A stretch of 64,000 nucleotides of DNA from Aquitalea denitrificans (GCF_009856625.1 NZ_CP047241.1:2170001-2234000); one strand, 5' to 3'; shown: positions 34,047 to 43,615, counted from the stretch's first letter. The notes: generated by a model from the sequence alone, not told the origin. Made by a program: numbers and translations.

Positions 34047-36875
34047 ATGACGCGTGAACACCGAATGCTCCGTTCCTTCAAGCTGCGTTACATCATTGCG
34101 CTATCCCTGATGGCAATACTGGCAACCAGCGCCTTTGTTTCGCAAAAACTGGTGATTGCCACGCAGCAAAGCACAGCCGCCCTGGTCAATATCAGTGGCC
34201 GCCAGCGCATGCTCAGCCAGCGCATCGCCCTGTTCAGCCAGCAACTGGCCACCACACAGGGTGGCTCCTCCCGTCTGCGCCAGCAATTGCAGCAGGCCGT
34301 CAGCCTGATGGCGACCAGTCATCAAGGCCTGATCAATGGCCAGCCGCAGCTGCACTTGCCGCAGACCATGTCGCCAGCAGTGCATGCACTGTATTTTGGC
34401 AACCCGCAAGCCATTCATTTCCTGGAAAACCGTTATCTGGCGCTGGCCAGACACATACTGGCGCAGCCGGATGGCACGCTGAGCATGGCAGACCCCGACC
34501 TGCAGCAACTGCTGGCACTGGCAGAGGGCGACCTGCTGCGTGCACTGGATACCGCAGTCAAACGCTATCAGCTGGAAGGCGAAGCTGCCGTCGACCAGCT
34601 GCAAACAGCAGAGAACATTGCCTGGCTGGCCGCCCTTGCGCTGCTGCTGACCGAGGCGCTGTTCATCTTTATCCCGTTTGCCAGCCAGATGCGCCGGGTC
34701 ATTCAAGCCCAGGAGAGCAATCAGCAGGATCTGCAATCCCACCAGCTGCAACTGGAAGCCGAAATCGAAAAACGCACTGCCGAACTGCTCAGCCGCGAGG
34801 AACAGCTGAAGAAGTTTTCGCTGGTGATACAACAAAGCCCGGCCAGCATCGTCATTACCAATATGGATGCCCGCATCGAATATGTGAACGAGGCTTTCCT
34901 GAAGAACACCGGCTACAGCCAGGATGAAGTGCTGGGACAGAATCCGCGCATTCTGCATGCGGGTAAAACCTCAGCAGAAACCTATGCCGATCTGTGGTCC
35001 ACCCTGATGGCCGGCGCGGTATGGGAAGGCGAATTCATCAATCGGCGCAAGGACGGCAGCGAATATGTCGAAGCAGTGGTGATTGCCCCGCTACGCCAGC
35101 AGGATGGCAAGGTTAGCCACTATGTGGCCATCAAGGATGACATTACCGACAAGAAGGCCGCCATCGAAGCCATCCGCCAGAGTGAGCTGAAATTCCACAC
35201 CATGATGGACTGGGCCAGTGACTGGGTGTACTGGATCAAGCCTGACGGCCAATTTCACTACATGACCCCGTCGGCAGAAAAGATCAGCGCGTATCGCGCC
35301 GGCGAATTCGAGCGCAACCCGGCCCTGCTAGACGCCATCATCCACCCGGAAGACCGCGCGCAATGGCTGGCCCGGCAGCACACGCACGATAGCGCAATGG
35401 AAACGGTGGGCCTGGATTTGCGCATCTGCCGGAAAGATGGCGACATCCGCTGGGTAAACTATACCTGCCGCCCAATCTACGGCGAGGATGGCAGCTATCT
35501 GGGGCAGCGTGCCACGCTGCACGACATTACCGAGCGCAAGGAAGCAGAAGACGAAATCCGCCAGCTGGCCCACTACGACCCGCTTACCTGGCTGCCCAAC
35601 CGCCGCCTGCTATTCGACCGCCTGCAGCAGGCACAGAAAATCAGCGAACGCTCCCGCGAACATGGTGTGCTGATGATGCTGGATCTGGACCAGTTCAAGA
35701 AGCTCAACGACACCTTGGGCCACGAGATGGGTGACAAGCTGCTGGTACAGGTGGGCCGTCGCCTGCGCAACACCGTTGGCGAAGCCGACACCGTGGCCCG
35801 GCTTGGCGGGGACGAATTCGTCGCCATCATCGAAAACCTTGGCCCCAATGAAACCGTTGCGGCCAAGCGTGCCGAACAGATTGCCGAGAACATCCGTGAC
35901 CAGCTGTCCCGTCCCTACCGGCTGGAAGGGGATCAGGATACCGACCACGTCTATACCACCAGCATCGGATTGACATTATTCCGCGGTCTGGTGACTTCCA
36001 TGGAAAACCTGCTCAAGCAGGCCGATGTTGCGCTGTACCAGTCCAAGGATGCCGGTCGCAACCGGGTGCGATTCTTCAGCCCCACCATGCAAGCCAGCAT
36101 AGAAGCGCGCAGCCTGCTGGAAAACGCGCTGCGACTGGGGTTTGCCCGCGAGGAATTCGTGCTCTACTACCAGCCGCAAGTAGGGCAGGATGGCACCCGC
36201 ATCGGTGCCGAGGCGCTGCTGCGCTGGTGCTCTGCCGAACGTGGCATGGTGTCGCCAGCCCAGTTCATTCCGGTGGCCGAGGAGATGGGGCTGATCATCG
36301 AACTGGGACGCTGGGTGATGGACAGCGCCTGCCGGCAACTGAAGGCCTGGGAGCAACACCCGTATTTTTGCACGCTGGATATCGCGGTTAACGTCAGCGC
36401 ACGTCAGTTCCACCAGCCTGATTTTGTGGCTTCGGTGCAAAACAGCCTGCAGCAAAGCGGTGCCAATCCGGCCCGGCTCAAGCTGGAACTGACGGAAAGC
36501 ATCGTGCTGGAAAATGTTGACCTGGTGGTGGCACGCATGCACCAGTTGGGCGCACTGGGCATACGTTTTTCACTGGATGACTTTGGCACCGGCTACTCCT
36601 CACTGTCTTATCTCAAGCGCCTGCCGCTGGATCAAATCAAGATCGATCAATCCTTCACCCGCGAACTGGGCAAAGACGCCAGCACCACGGCCATCGTCAA
36701 AGCGATTCTGGCCATGTCACGTTCGCTGGGGCTGGAGGTGATTGCAGAGGGGGTAGAAACACACGCACAGCGCGATTATCTGGAAAGCTACGGCTGCTAT
36801 GCCTATCAGGGCTATCTGTTTGGCAAACCGGTACCGATTGCCGACTGGGCAGCTGACGAAACTACAGCAGACTGA
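34047..36875 (+). CDS. Membrane-bound PAS-GGDEF-EAL protein
   Basis: A protein of 942 residues. It has an N-terminal transmembrane helix (about 12-32), a periplasmic PilJ/NarX-type sensory segment with NISGRQRMLSQRIALFSQQL, a second helix (about 190-215), two PAS domains (about 250-370 and 380-500), a GGDEF domain with an intact RLGGDEFVAI, and an EAL domain with GAEALLRW and LDDFGTGYSSLSYLKRLPLDQIKID. The inhibitory I-site RxxD is replaced by GEAD. Both synthesis and breakdown of c-di-GMP are possible; dominant activity cannot be told. It converges with the next diguanylate cyclase gene, leaving five bases between. Confidence 0.92.
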   Translation: MTREHRMLRSFKLRYIIALSLMAILATSAFVSQKLVIATQQSTAALVNISGRQRMLSQRIALFSQQLATTQGGSSRLRQQLQQAVSLMATSHQGLINGQPQLHLPQTMSPAVHALYFGNPQAIHFLENRYLALARHILAQPDGTLSMADPDLQQLLALAEGDLLRALDTAVKRYQLEGEAAVDQLQTAENIAWLAALALLLTEALFIFIPFASQMRRVIQAQESNQQDLQSHQLQLEAEIEKRTAELLSREEQLKKFSLVIQQSPASIVITNMDARIEYVNEAFLKNTGYSQDEVLGQNPRILHAGKTSAETYADLWSTLMAGAVWEGEFINRRKDGSEYVEAVVIAPLRQQDGKVSHYVAIKDDITDKKAAIEAIRQSELKFHTMMDWASDWVYWIKPDGQFHYMTPSAEKISAYRAGEFERNPALLDAIIHPEDRAQWLARQHTHDSAMETVGLDLRICRKDGDIRWVNYTCRPIYGEDGSYLGQRATLHDITERKEAEDEIRQLAHYDPLTWLPNRRLLFDRLQQAQKISERSREHGVLMMLDLDQFKKLNDTLGHEMGDKLLVQVGRRLRNTVGEADTVARLGGDEFVAIIENLGPNETVAAKRAEQIAENIRDQLSRPYRLEGDQDTDHVYTTSIGLTLFRGLVTSMENLLKQADVALYQSKDAGRNRVRFFSPTMQASIEARSLLENALRLGFAREEFVLYYQPQVGQDGTRIGAEALLRWCSAERGMVSPAQFIPVAEEMGLIIELGRWVMDSACRQLKAWEQHPYFCTLDIAVNVSARQFHQPDFVASVQNSLQQSGANPARLKLELTESIVLENVDLVVARMHQLGALGIRFSLDDFGTGYSSLSYLKRLPLDQIKIDQSFTRELGKDASTTAIVKAILAMSRSLGLEVIAEGVETHAQRDYLESYGCYAYQGYLFGKPVPIADWAADETTAD

Positions 36876-36880
36876 GGCGT

Positions 36881-38062
36881 TTAGTAGCACAGGCGGTTCT
36901 TGCCATCGCGCTTGGCGACATACATCAGCTTGTCCGCCTTGCTCAGGATGTCGATGGCCGACTCGCCGGGAAATGCCAGACAACAGCCCAGCGATAACGT
37001 TACCCCGAAGCCGGCTTCTTGCTGCATGCGCGTGCTCTGCACCAGTTTCAGGCGGATGCGCTCGCCGCACTCCACCGCGCGGCTCAGGGCTAAGCCGGGC
37101 AGAATCACCAGGAATTCCTCGCCACCGATGCGGCCGAACAGATCATCAGCCCGCAGCACCGATTTCACCTCGTCCGCCAGCACCCGCAATACGATATCGC
37201 CGACATTGTGGCCAAATACATCGTTGATTTTCTTGAAGTTGTCGACATCAAAGGTAATGACGCAGAACGAGCCTTCGGCATGACTCACCCTATCCACCTG
37301 CGCATTCAGGTGTTCCAGAATGGCACGGCGATTCAGGGTCTGTGTCAGGCTGTCGGTGGCGGCAATCACCAGCAGCGCATTACGCGCCTCCTCCAGTCCT
37401 GCGGACTTGGCCTCCAGGCTGGAACGCAGGTCCACCTCCTCGTTATGCAGCCGCTTGAGCTTGCTCACCAGCGTTTCCATGGCGACTTGCTGCTCGAAAA
37501 AATCGAAATTACGCCGGGCGTATTTCCAGTCCGTCAATAACAGGAACACCAGATACAGCAAGGCGATAACGGAAAAGGCATAACGATCGGATGCTGACAT
37601 CACCTGGTCAAAACCATGCAGCTGGATGAATACCATCACCGTGATTACCGTACTGAACAGCGCGTACAAGCGGAAAATCAGCCCGTGCGACAGGATAGTG
37701 ACGCTATTGATAGCAGCCAGCGCAATGATCTTGAACATGTAGACAAAATCAAACTGACGATGAGGAAACGCAAACAGCATGCCACCCCAGGCAACAGCTG
37801 CCGCAAATACCGATACATAGAAAGAGTTGAAATATTTTTCCAACCGGGCCGGATCAGTCAGCAGGCTGCGCATTTTTCCCAGATGCCACAGCCGTATTGA
37901 CTGAATGCCTGCCATCGATAGAAGCCAGCAGGAGCCGGTCCATCCCGGATTACTGTTCCAATGCGACAGGTAAATGGCCAGCGCAACAGCCATAGACAAC
38001 CGGATCGACATGCTGTCCTGTTCGAAATAGTACTGGCAAAGGCGAACGTTGGCCGTTTTCAT
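36881..38062 (-). CDS. Membrane diguanylate cyclase
   Basis: A 393-residue protein. About six transmembrane helices fill residues 20-185, then a short coiled coil leads to a GGDEF domain with the catalytic motif GRIGGEEFLVILPG and an I-site RADD five residues before it, so product inhibition is expected. The sensing domain has no named signature. The upstream binding-protein gene lies 18 bases before its start on the same strand, which suggests a sensor-output pair. Confidence 0.92.
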   Translation of the reverse strand: MKTANVRLCQYYFEQDSMSIRLSMAVALAIYLSHWNSNPGWTGSCWLLSMAGIQSIRLWHLGKMRSLLTDPARLEKYFNSFYVSVFAAAVAWGGMLFAFPHRQFDFVYMFKIIALAAINSVTILSHGLIFRLYALFSTVITVMVFIQLHGFDQVMSASDRYAFSVIALLYLVFLLLTDWKYARRNFDFFEQQVAMETLVSKLKRLHNEEVDLRSSLEAKSAGLEEARNALLVIAATDSLTQTLNRRAILEHLNAQVDRVSHAEGSFCVITFDVDNFKKINDVFGHNVGDIVLRVLADEVKSVLRADDLFGRIGGEEFLVILPGLALSRAVECGERIRLKLVQSTRMQQEAGFGVTLSLGCCLAFPGESAIDILSKADKLMYVAKRDGKNRLCY

Positions 38063-38080
38063 GGGCTGATTCTTTCTGGC

Positions 38081-39022
38081 TCAGCGGGCATTGCGCAGCA
38101 CCGCCCGGTCCATCACAAAAGGCGGCAACAGAATATTCCTGCCAGTACCCGCAGGGGCCTTGATGGCAGCATCTGCCATGTCTACCGCCAGACCAGCCAT
38201 TTTTTCACTGTCCTGCACCATGGTGGCCAGCATTTCGCCGTTGCGCACGGCATCCACAATGACCGGGTTACGGTCCACGCCAACAAAGTCATATCTCCCG
38301 GCCTGTTGCAACTGGCGCAGTGCCAGCACGGTGGCGGTCGTCGTAGATTCGTTGGGGGTGAAAATGGCATCAAATGCTGGCGGCTTACCACCAAGATAAG
38401 CCGTCACGGTCCGCCGCCCCTGACCGATGGTTTGGTCGACCGCCGGACCGTACAACAAGGTGGCACCATCTTTGCGCGCAGCGGCGGTAAAACTCTCCAT
38501 GCGCTGTTCGGTGGATGGCACGCGGCCATGATTGGGAAAAACCAGAATGCGGCGGATGGCCGGATTGTTCTTTTTCAGCTGCGCCCAGGCCATCCTGCCA
38601 ATGGCGGCATTGTCGGATGTGACCGATCCGTACTGGCTGGTCAGCCCAGGATTACGGTCGATCAGAACCACCGGTACCGGCAGAAAACGCAGGATTTCAT
38701 TGTAGTTCTCGATGGTGGCACTAGGGGCCAGAATGATGGCGCGACAACGCCGGGCAACGGCAATATTGAGCAACTGGATCTGCGCATCATCAATCAGATG
38801 TTCGCTATCCACCGAGCCACGGTCATAGATGAAATAACCCCGCCGCCCACCTTCCTTGGCTACGTTTGCCTGCAAATTTGCCCAGTAGTCGCGCCCGCCG
38901 CTGGCATAGATGAATGACAGGCATTCGCGCGCATGTGCCAGTGTGGCAACACAAAGCAGCACGATACCCAGCAGGCCACGCCCCCCCGGCAAACGCCAAA
39001 ATGAGTGATGATGATTGAACAC
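38081..39022 (-). CDS. Periplasmic binding protein (sugar-type family)
   Basis: A 313-residue protein with a signal peptide (LLGIVLLCVATLAHA) and the type I periplasmic-binding fold: CLSFIYASGGRDYWANLQ, AIILAPSATIENYNEI, FDAIFTPNESTTTATV and FVGVDRNP. The GTG at 39022 is preferred because AGGAG lies four bases upstream. No ABC permease or ATPase is adjacent. The diguanylate cyclase follows, so it may serve as the sensory ligand binder for that enzyme rather than in transport, which is inference. Confidence 0.88.
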   Translation of the reverse strand: MFNHHHSFWRLPGGRGLLGIVLLCVATLAHARECLSFIYASGGRDYWANLQANVAKEGGRRGYFIYDRGSVDSEHLIDDAQIQLLNIAVARRCRAIILAPSATIENYNEILRFLPVPVVLIDRNPGLTSQYGSVTSDNAAIGRMAWAQLKKNNPAIRRILVFPNHGRVPSTEQRMESFTAAARKDGATLLYGPAVDQTIGQGRRTVTAYLGGKPPAFDAIFTPNESTTTATVLALRQLQQAGRYDFVGVDRNPVIVDAVRNGEMLATMVQDSEKMAGLAVDMADAAIKAPAGTGRNILLPPFVMDRAVLRNAR

Positions 39023-39267
39023 AAGACTCCTGTGCCAGGTGATTGTTTTATCCTGCCGGCTGGTCATGAGCGTAGTGCGGCAGCAAACCGGCGTGGGCCG
39101 CACAATACGGCTCATCACTATTTGATAGCTGATATTTGCTCGTCATGCCGACGGTTTTGGCAGTCCCTTCCCCCGGATGCTGCCAATGGCCATGCTGCCG
39201 CGCCGCTACCGCTGCCGGATACCGCAGCGCTTGCCCTTGCATCTGGCGCTGCAAGGACTACACTCTC

Positions 39268-39284
39268 ATTGTGCACTGCACAAT
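39268..39284. promoter_or_regulatory. Perfect 17-base palindrome before the GNAT-hydrolase gene
   Basis: ATTGTGCA-C-TGCACAAT is an exact 8+1+8 inverted repeat ending 12 bases before the ATG. It could be a repressor operator or, as RNA, a hairpin next to the ribosome binding site. No candidate regulator of a known family is adjacent. Confidence 0.6.
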
Positions 39285-39296
39285 ACAGAAGGCATC

Positions 39297-40457
39297 ATGA
39301 CACTTACTTTCAGCCGTCTGCAGGCCACTGCCAGACCGGCCATTCTGGAACACCTGGCGGAGCTGAGTGCGGATGACCGCTTCACCCGCTTCGGGCTGGA
39401 GCTGGCTCCTGCGGCACTATCCAGCTACGTCGACAGCATCAACTTCAACCGCGACATCGTGATTGGTGCCCATTACCGGGAATTATTGATCGGCGTGGTA
39501 CACATCGCCGTTTTTCAACACGAAGCCTACCCTTGCGGCGAGCTGGGCATCAGCGTGGATAGCTTCTGCCAGGGCAAGGGCATTGGTCGCCTGCTGTTCG
39601 ACCAGGCACTGGAACACGCTCGCCGACGCAAGGTAAACCGACTGCGCATCCAGTATTTACGCCGCAATGGCCGCATGGCCTCACTCTGCCGTGGGCTGAG
39701 CACGTATTTTGCGCAGGAAGGCGCAGAAACCGCCTGCCAGATCACCCTGGCCGAGGACGATCCGGCCAATGCCTGCCGCTACGAAATGCTGGATGACATT
39801 GAAGTGTTTCATGCCGATGCCCCCCAGCCACGCGGCCATGTGCTGTTCATTCATGGCGTGGCAGGCGATGGCTGGCAATGGCGGGAAAACATGCTGCCCT
39901 GGTTTGCTGCACACGGCCTGAGTGGCTCGGCCCTGTCGCTGCGCGGCCACGGCGGCAGCGCGGCGCGGCAAAACCAGACACTGCGTGGTTACGAGGAAGA
40001 TGTTCAACAGGTACTGGCCGGCCTGCCCGGCAAGCCCGGCCTTATCGTCGGCCATTCCATGGGCGGCTTCCTGACCCAGCGTGTACTGGAAGGCAATGAC
40101 GATCTGCAACGCGCCAGCCTGATCTGTTCGGTACCGCCGTGGGGTCTGCTACCTGGCACGCTGGATACCGTGGTGGAGTTCATGGGCGACCCGCTGGGCA
40201 AGGCCATTGCCATTCAGGCGGCCGAAGGCAAGCCGGCCTACGTCAACCCGGACAATGTCAGCGCGCAAGTACAAGTGATAGGTGGCAGCCGTGACAAGCT
40301 GATTCCGTCCGACGTGGTAGCCGCCACGGCCCGCTCCTATGACACCACACCGGTGATGATAGAAGATGCCGGCCATGCCGTGATTTCCAGCAGCAAATGG
40401 CAAAATGTGGCCGAGCAGGTGTTGCGCCATCTGCTGGGTAATAACACTAATCCGTAA
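39297..40457 (+). CDS. GNAT acetyltransferase fused to an alpha/beta hydrolase
   Basis: A 386-residue protein joining two enzymes. Residues 1-160 are a GNAT acetyltransferase; the acetyl-CoA loop lies in CQGKGIGRLLFDQALEHARRR. Residues 175-386 are an alpha/beta hydrolase with HVLFIHGVAGDGWQW, nucleophile S254 in GHSMGG, probable acid D333 in SRDKLIP and H360 in AGHAV. Its lid is short. The frame is continuous with no stop between parts. The ATG at 39297 fits the AAGG upstream. Substrates are unknown. Confidence 0.85.
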   Translation: MTLTFSRLQATARPAILEHLAELSADDRFTRFGLELAPAALSSYVDSINFNRDIVIGAHYRELLIGVVHIAVFQHEAYPCGELGISVDSFCQGKGIGRLLFDQALEHARRRKVNRLRIQYLRRNGRMASLCRGLSTYFAQEGAETACQITLAEDDPANACRYEMLDDIEVFHADAPQPRGHVLFIHGVAGDGWQWRENMLPWFAAHGLSGSALSLRGHGGSAARQNQTLRGYEEDVQQVLAGLPGKPGLIVGHSMGGFLTQRVLEGNDDLQRASLICSVPPWGLLPGTLDTVVEFMGDPLGKAIAIQAAEGKPAYVNPDNVSAQVQVIGGSRDKLIPSDVVAATARSYDTTPVMIEDAGHAVISSSKWQNVAEQVLRHLLGNNTNP

Positions 40458-40579
40458 CAGCCAGGCAAGGCCGCAGGGCGGGCCTAGCGCAGCCAGTTAC
40501 CAGCTAAGTAGAAGCCCCGATGACAAGCACGTTGCAAAAAGCGTAAGGTTGGCATTCCTCCTTTGTAGACGACTCTTTT

Positions 40580-40605
40580 CCCACGCCCGGCGTGGGTTTT
40601 CTTTG
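40580..40605 (+). terminator. Intrinsic terminator after the GNAT-hydrolase gene
   Basis: CCCACGC pairs with GCGTGGG (40580-40596) across a CCG loop, followed by TTTTCTTTG. It stands about 120 bases after the GNAT-hydrolase stop and just before the small cysteine protein start. Confidence 0.8.
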
Positions 40606-40611
40606 TCCACG

Positions 40612-40860
40612 ATGCCCGTACTTACCATACACGCCTGCAATAGCCTGCCTGGGCTGGCCTTGCCCGAATTCGAGTCCGTCAGACGTATGCCTGCTGGCGT
40701 TTACGACATTGCCGGACGTTGCACTGGCCCCTGTGGCGGGCCAATGTGGGTTCTGCGGCATGGCAACGATGCCTGGTTGCTGGATCAAGCTTTCTACGAA
40801 TGGCTGCAAGAGCAGCAGGCCCAGCCTGTGCTGCAATGCCGCTCCTGCCACCCCGCCTGA
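40612..40860 (+). CDS. Small cysteine-containing protein, hypothetical
   Basis: An 82-residue open frame from an ATG directly after a terminator. It contains CTGPCGGPMW and CRSCHPA, which could bind a metal. The composition looks protein-like, but the ribosome binding site is weak and no family is recognised. It is convergent with the EamA gene. Confidence 0.45.
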   Translation: MPVLTIHACNSLPGLALPEFESVRRMPAGVYDIAGRCTGPCGGPMWVLRHGNDAWLLDQAFYEWLQEQQAQPVLQCRSCHPA

Positions 40861-40881
40861 ACCAGAACCGATCCATCGCTG

Positions 40882-41307
40882 CTAGCGGCGGATCGCCAGC
40901 ACCAGCACCCCCACCGCCACCAGGGCAATGCCGAGCCATTCGCGCGGAGCCGGACGCTCCCCCAGAAACAGCACGGCAAACACAGCCACCAGTACCAGGC
41001 TAAGCTTGTCCACGGGGGCCACCTTGCTGGCTTCGCCCAGTTGCAGGGCGCGGAAATAGCAGGTCCAGGAGGCTCCGGTTGCCAAACCGGACAGGCCAAG
41101 AAACAACCAGGTCCTGCCGGAAAGCTGCAGTGGGTTGCTCCATTTTCCGGTCAGCCAGACAAACAGCGACAGCACCATGGCAATGATGCCGGTACGTATC
41201 AGCGTGGCCAGGTCAGAATCCACCCCGCGCAGCCCCAGCTTGGCCAGAACCGCAGTCAATGCGGCAAACACCGCCGAGCACAAGGCCCAGACAAACCAGC
41301 TTTCCAT
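40882..41307 (-). CDS. EamA-family membrane transporter, single repeat
   Basis: A 141-residue protein with about four or five hydrophobic helices and the EamA signature PLQLSGRTWLFLGLSGLATGASWTCYFRALQLGEASKVAPVDKLSLVLVAVFAVLFLGERP, broken here for reading. It is a half-size member of the drug/metabolite transporter superfamily, so it would work as a dimer. The ATG at 41307 begins MESWFVWALCSA. Substrate unknown. Confidence 0.85.
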   Translation of the reverse strand: MESWFVWALCSAVFAALTAVLAKLGLRGVDSDLATLIRTGIIAMVLSLFVWLTGKWSNPLQLSGRTWLFLGLSGLATGASWTCYFRALQLGEASKVAPVDKLSLVLVAVFAVLFLGERPAPREWLGIALVAVGVLVLAIRR

Positions 41308-41426
41308 CGTTGACTTCCTTTGTATTCGAACTGACCGCAGATCAAGCCGCATTCTCTTAGCATGAAATCAGGCGTACAATCAGCGGCTTCTCATCTGCAG
41401 AAACTGCTGCCCCTCGCTCACCTGTC

Positions 41427-41561
41427 ATGTCATCTGCAAAAACCGCCTGCCTGCTGGGATTACTGTTAATACTGCTTTTGCTGGCAGAACACCACCAGGA
41501 AAGCAAACTGCCCAACCCGGCACAGCCACGGCTGGTGAAAAACATCCTGCGCGTACGCTAA
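41427..41561 (+). CDS. Very small hydrophobic protein, tentative
   Basis: A 44-residue frame: MSSAKTACLLGLLLILLLLAEH and a polar tail. It could be a one-helix or signal-like peptide. The ribosome binding site is poor. It fills the gap between two convergently arranged gene ends and may not be expressed. Confidence 0.3.
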   Translation: MSSAKTACLLGLLLILLLLAEHHQESKLPNPAQPRLVKNILRVR

Positions 41562-42214
41562 CCTGCCCGATCACCCTGCCCGGCCAGCCAGCCTTCCTCT
41601 GCACCAGCATCGTCCAGCGCCCATAACATGGCGGCAGTCAGTTCCAGCGGGTCAGCCGCCAGTCCAGCCTGTCGATACCCTGCAGCCGTACCACGCTGCA
41701 AGGCCTCTGCCGCCAGGGTAATGGACAGGTCTTGCGGAATTTCAGCTGCCTGTGTGTGACAGGCAGCAGCGGAAAACGAATGAGCCTTGCGGCAACTGGC
41801 CGGTCGCAAGGGGTAAATGCTGCACAGGCCATCCTGCAGGAATGCACAAGCCAGGCGAGCTAATGGCGCAGTAGCGGCCTGCATGTGCTGTTGACGCTGC
41901 AACAGGCGCTGCCGTATCTCCTGCAACTGCGGTAGCGTACCCTGTCGCAGATGGCGGGCGATAAGCAGCACCTCGGCCTGACTGGCCTCCACACGCAGAT
42001 AGCAACAACTATTGCAAGCAGCCTGACAGGCGGGCGCCTGACCGCGCTGCTCTGCTTGCATCACGATCTTGTCGATGCCTGCGTGCAGATGGCTGATGAA
42101 ATGCAAGGCATGCCCCACTCCGGGCCTGGCCTGCAGCTCCCGCGCCACCCGTTGACTGACTTGTCTGATCGAAGCCTGCAAGGCTGCAGACTCTTCCTTG
42201 CTCAATGTCACCAT
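41558..42214 (-). CDS. YkgJ-family cysteine cluster protein
   Basis: A 218-residue protein of the YkgJ/UPF0153 class. It has CQAACNSCC near residue 65 and a second group LACAFLQDGLCSIYPLRPASCRKAHSF near 125-150. The cysteines probably bind zinc or an Fe-S cluster; function is not established. The start at 42214 (MVTLSKEES) is preferred over one six codons earlier. Confidence 0.85.
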   Translation of the reverse strand: MVTLSKEESAALQASIRQVSQRVARELQARPGVGHALHFISHLHAGIDKIVMQAEQRGQAPACQAACNSCCYLRVEASQAEVLLIARHLRQGTLPQLQEIRQRLLQRQQHMQAATAPLARLACAFLQDGLCSIYPLRPASCRKAHSFSAAACHTQAAEIPQDLSITLAAEALQRGTAAGYRQAGLAADPLELTAAMLWALDDAGAEEGWLAGQGDRAG

Positions 42215-42262
42215 CCATGCTCCTGATTGCACTGCGGCTGATTATAGCGCTGCCGCAGCAGG

Positions 42263-43615
42263 CTACTGCCCCCCGCTCAATGCATTGACTCCCACACTGT
42301 CCCGCAAGCGTGGCCACGCCAGGGTCAGCAGAATGCCGCGCATCGCCATCAACACCAGCAATGCAGCCCAGATACCGTGATTACCCAGCAGGCCCTGCAA
42401 CAGCAACAGCGCAGGCAGGTACACCGCAAAGCTCAACAACATGCCATTGCGCAGCACGGCGGTACGCATGGCACCCATGAACACGCCATCCCAGAAAAAG
42501 GCCCAGATGCATACCGGCGGCAAAACCACCAGCCAGCTCCAGTACTGTGCTGCCAGTTGCTGCAGCTGCCGGTCCGGTGTCATCCAGGGCAGATAAACCA
42601 GCCCCAACAAGGCCATGCCCAGCGCCAGCACACTGCTCCATCCCAGCGACAGCCAGGCACATCGCCGCACCACCAGCCGTAACCCGTTACGACTTTGCGC
42701 ACCGATGGCATGCGCACCATGCACCTCGGCTGCCACGGCAAAGCCGTCCAGCAGACTGACACACACCATGAAGGCCTGTAGCAGCAGCTGATTGGCCGCC
42801 AGCGTCAGCGTACCCAGCTGCGCGCCGCTACGCGTCATCAAGGCAAACGCCACCGTCAACAGCAGAGTACGGACCATGATGTCGATATTGGCAGCAAACA
42901 GTTGCCGCCAGGCGGCCCGTCCGCCAGAGCGGGACAAGGCCTGTTGCCATTGCGGCCACGGAGCCTGACGCAGCATCACCCGCCAGGCCAGCACACAACC
43001 CACCGCTTCGGCAATCGCCGTGGCCCAGCCTGCACCAGCGACACCCCAGCCCAGCACCGATACCAGCCAAACAGCCAGCAACGCATTAAGCAGATTCATC
43101 AGCAGCTGCAACACCATGACCTGGCGTGACTTGCCCAGTCCCAACAGCCAAGCGAACTGGGCATAGGACAACAAGGTGAACGGTGCAGACCAGATACGGG
43201 CAGAAAAATAATCATGCGTCAGCCTGGCTACCTCTGCCGGCGGTGCCAGCAGACGCAGGGCCAGCCACAACAGAGGCTGCTGCAACAGCAACAGGCCAAG
43301 CCAACCCAGCAACGCGGCCAGCATGGGACGCAGGCCTGCCAGAACCACAGAATCCGGGCTGCGCTGTCCGGATGCCTGTGCCACCAGTCCGGTGGTGGTG
43401 AAACGCAGAAAGCTGAAACACCAGTACAAGACAGTGAAAATACTGCCACCCACGGCAACTGCAGCCAGCGCCACCGGGCTGCCCAGCCGGCCCAGCACAG
43501 CAGTATCCACCAGCCCCATCAATGGAGTTGCCAGTGCAGCCAGCATCACCGGAATGGCAAAGCCAATCAGCTGGCACGTGCGCGGAGGAGAATAGCCGAA
43601 AATGGAAATCATCAT
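42263..43615 (-). CDS. MATE-family efflux transporter (DinF-like)
   Basis: A 450-residue protein with about 12 transmembrane helices. The N-terminal repeat has LIGFAIPVMLAALATPLMGLVDTAVLGRLGSPVALAAVAVGG, the DinF-type pattern, with a second repeat around 240-300 (ANIDIMVRTLLLTVAFAL). Proteins of this kind export cationic drugs or toxins against a sodium or proton gradient. It stands alone between a terminator and the YkgJ gene. Confidence 0.9.
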   Translation of the reverse strand: MMISIFGYSPPRTCQLIGFAIPVMLAALATPLMGLVDTAVLGRLGSPVALAAVAVGGSIFTVLYWCFSFLRFTTTGLVAQASGQRSPDSVVLAGLRPMLAALLGWLGLLLLQQPLLWLALRLLAPPAEVARLTHDYFSARIWSAPFTLLSYAQFAWLLGLGKSRQVMVLQLLMNLLNALLAVWLVSVLGWGVAGAGWATAIAEAVGCVLAWRVMLRQAPWPQWQQALSRSGGRAAWRQLFAANIDIMVRTLLLTVAFALMTRSGAQLGTLTLAANQLLLQAFMVCVSLLDGFAVAAEVHGAHAIGAQSRNGLRLVVRRCAWLSLGWSSVLALGMALLGLVYLPWMTPDRQLQQLAAQYWSWLVVLPPVCIWAFFWDGVFMGAMRTAVLRNGMLLSFAVYLPALLLLQGLLGNHGIWAALLVLMAMRGILLTLAWPRLRDSVGVNALSGGQ

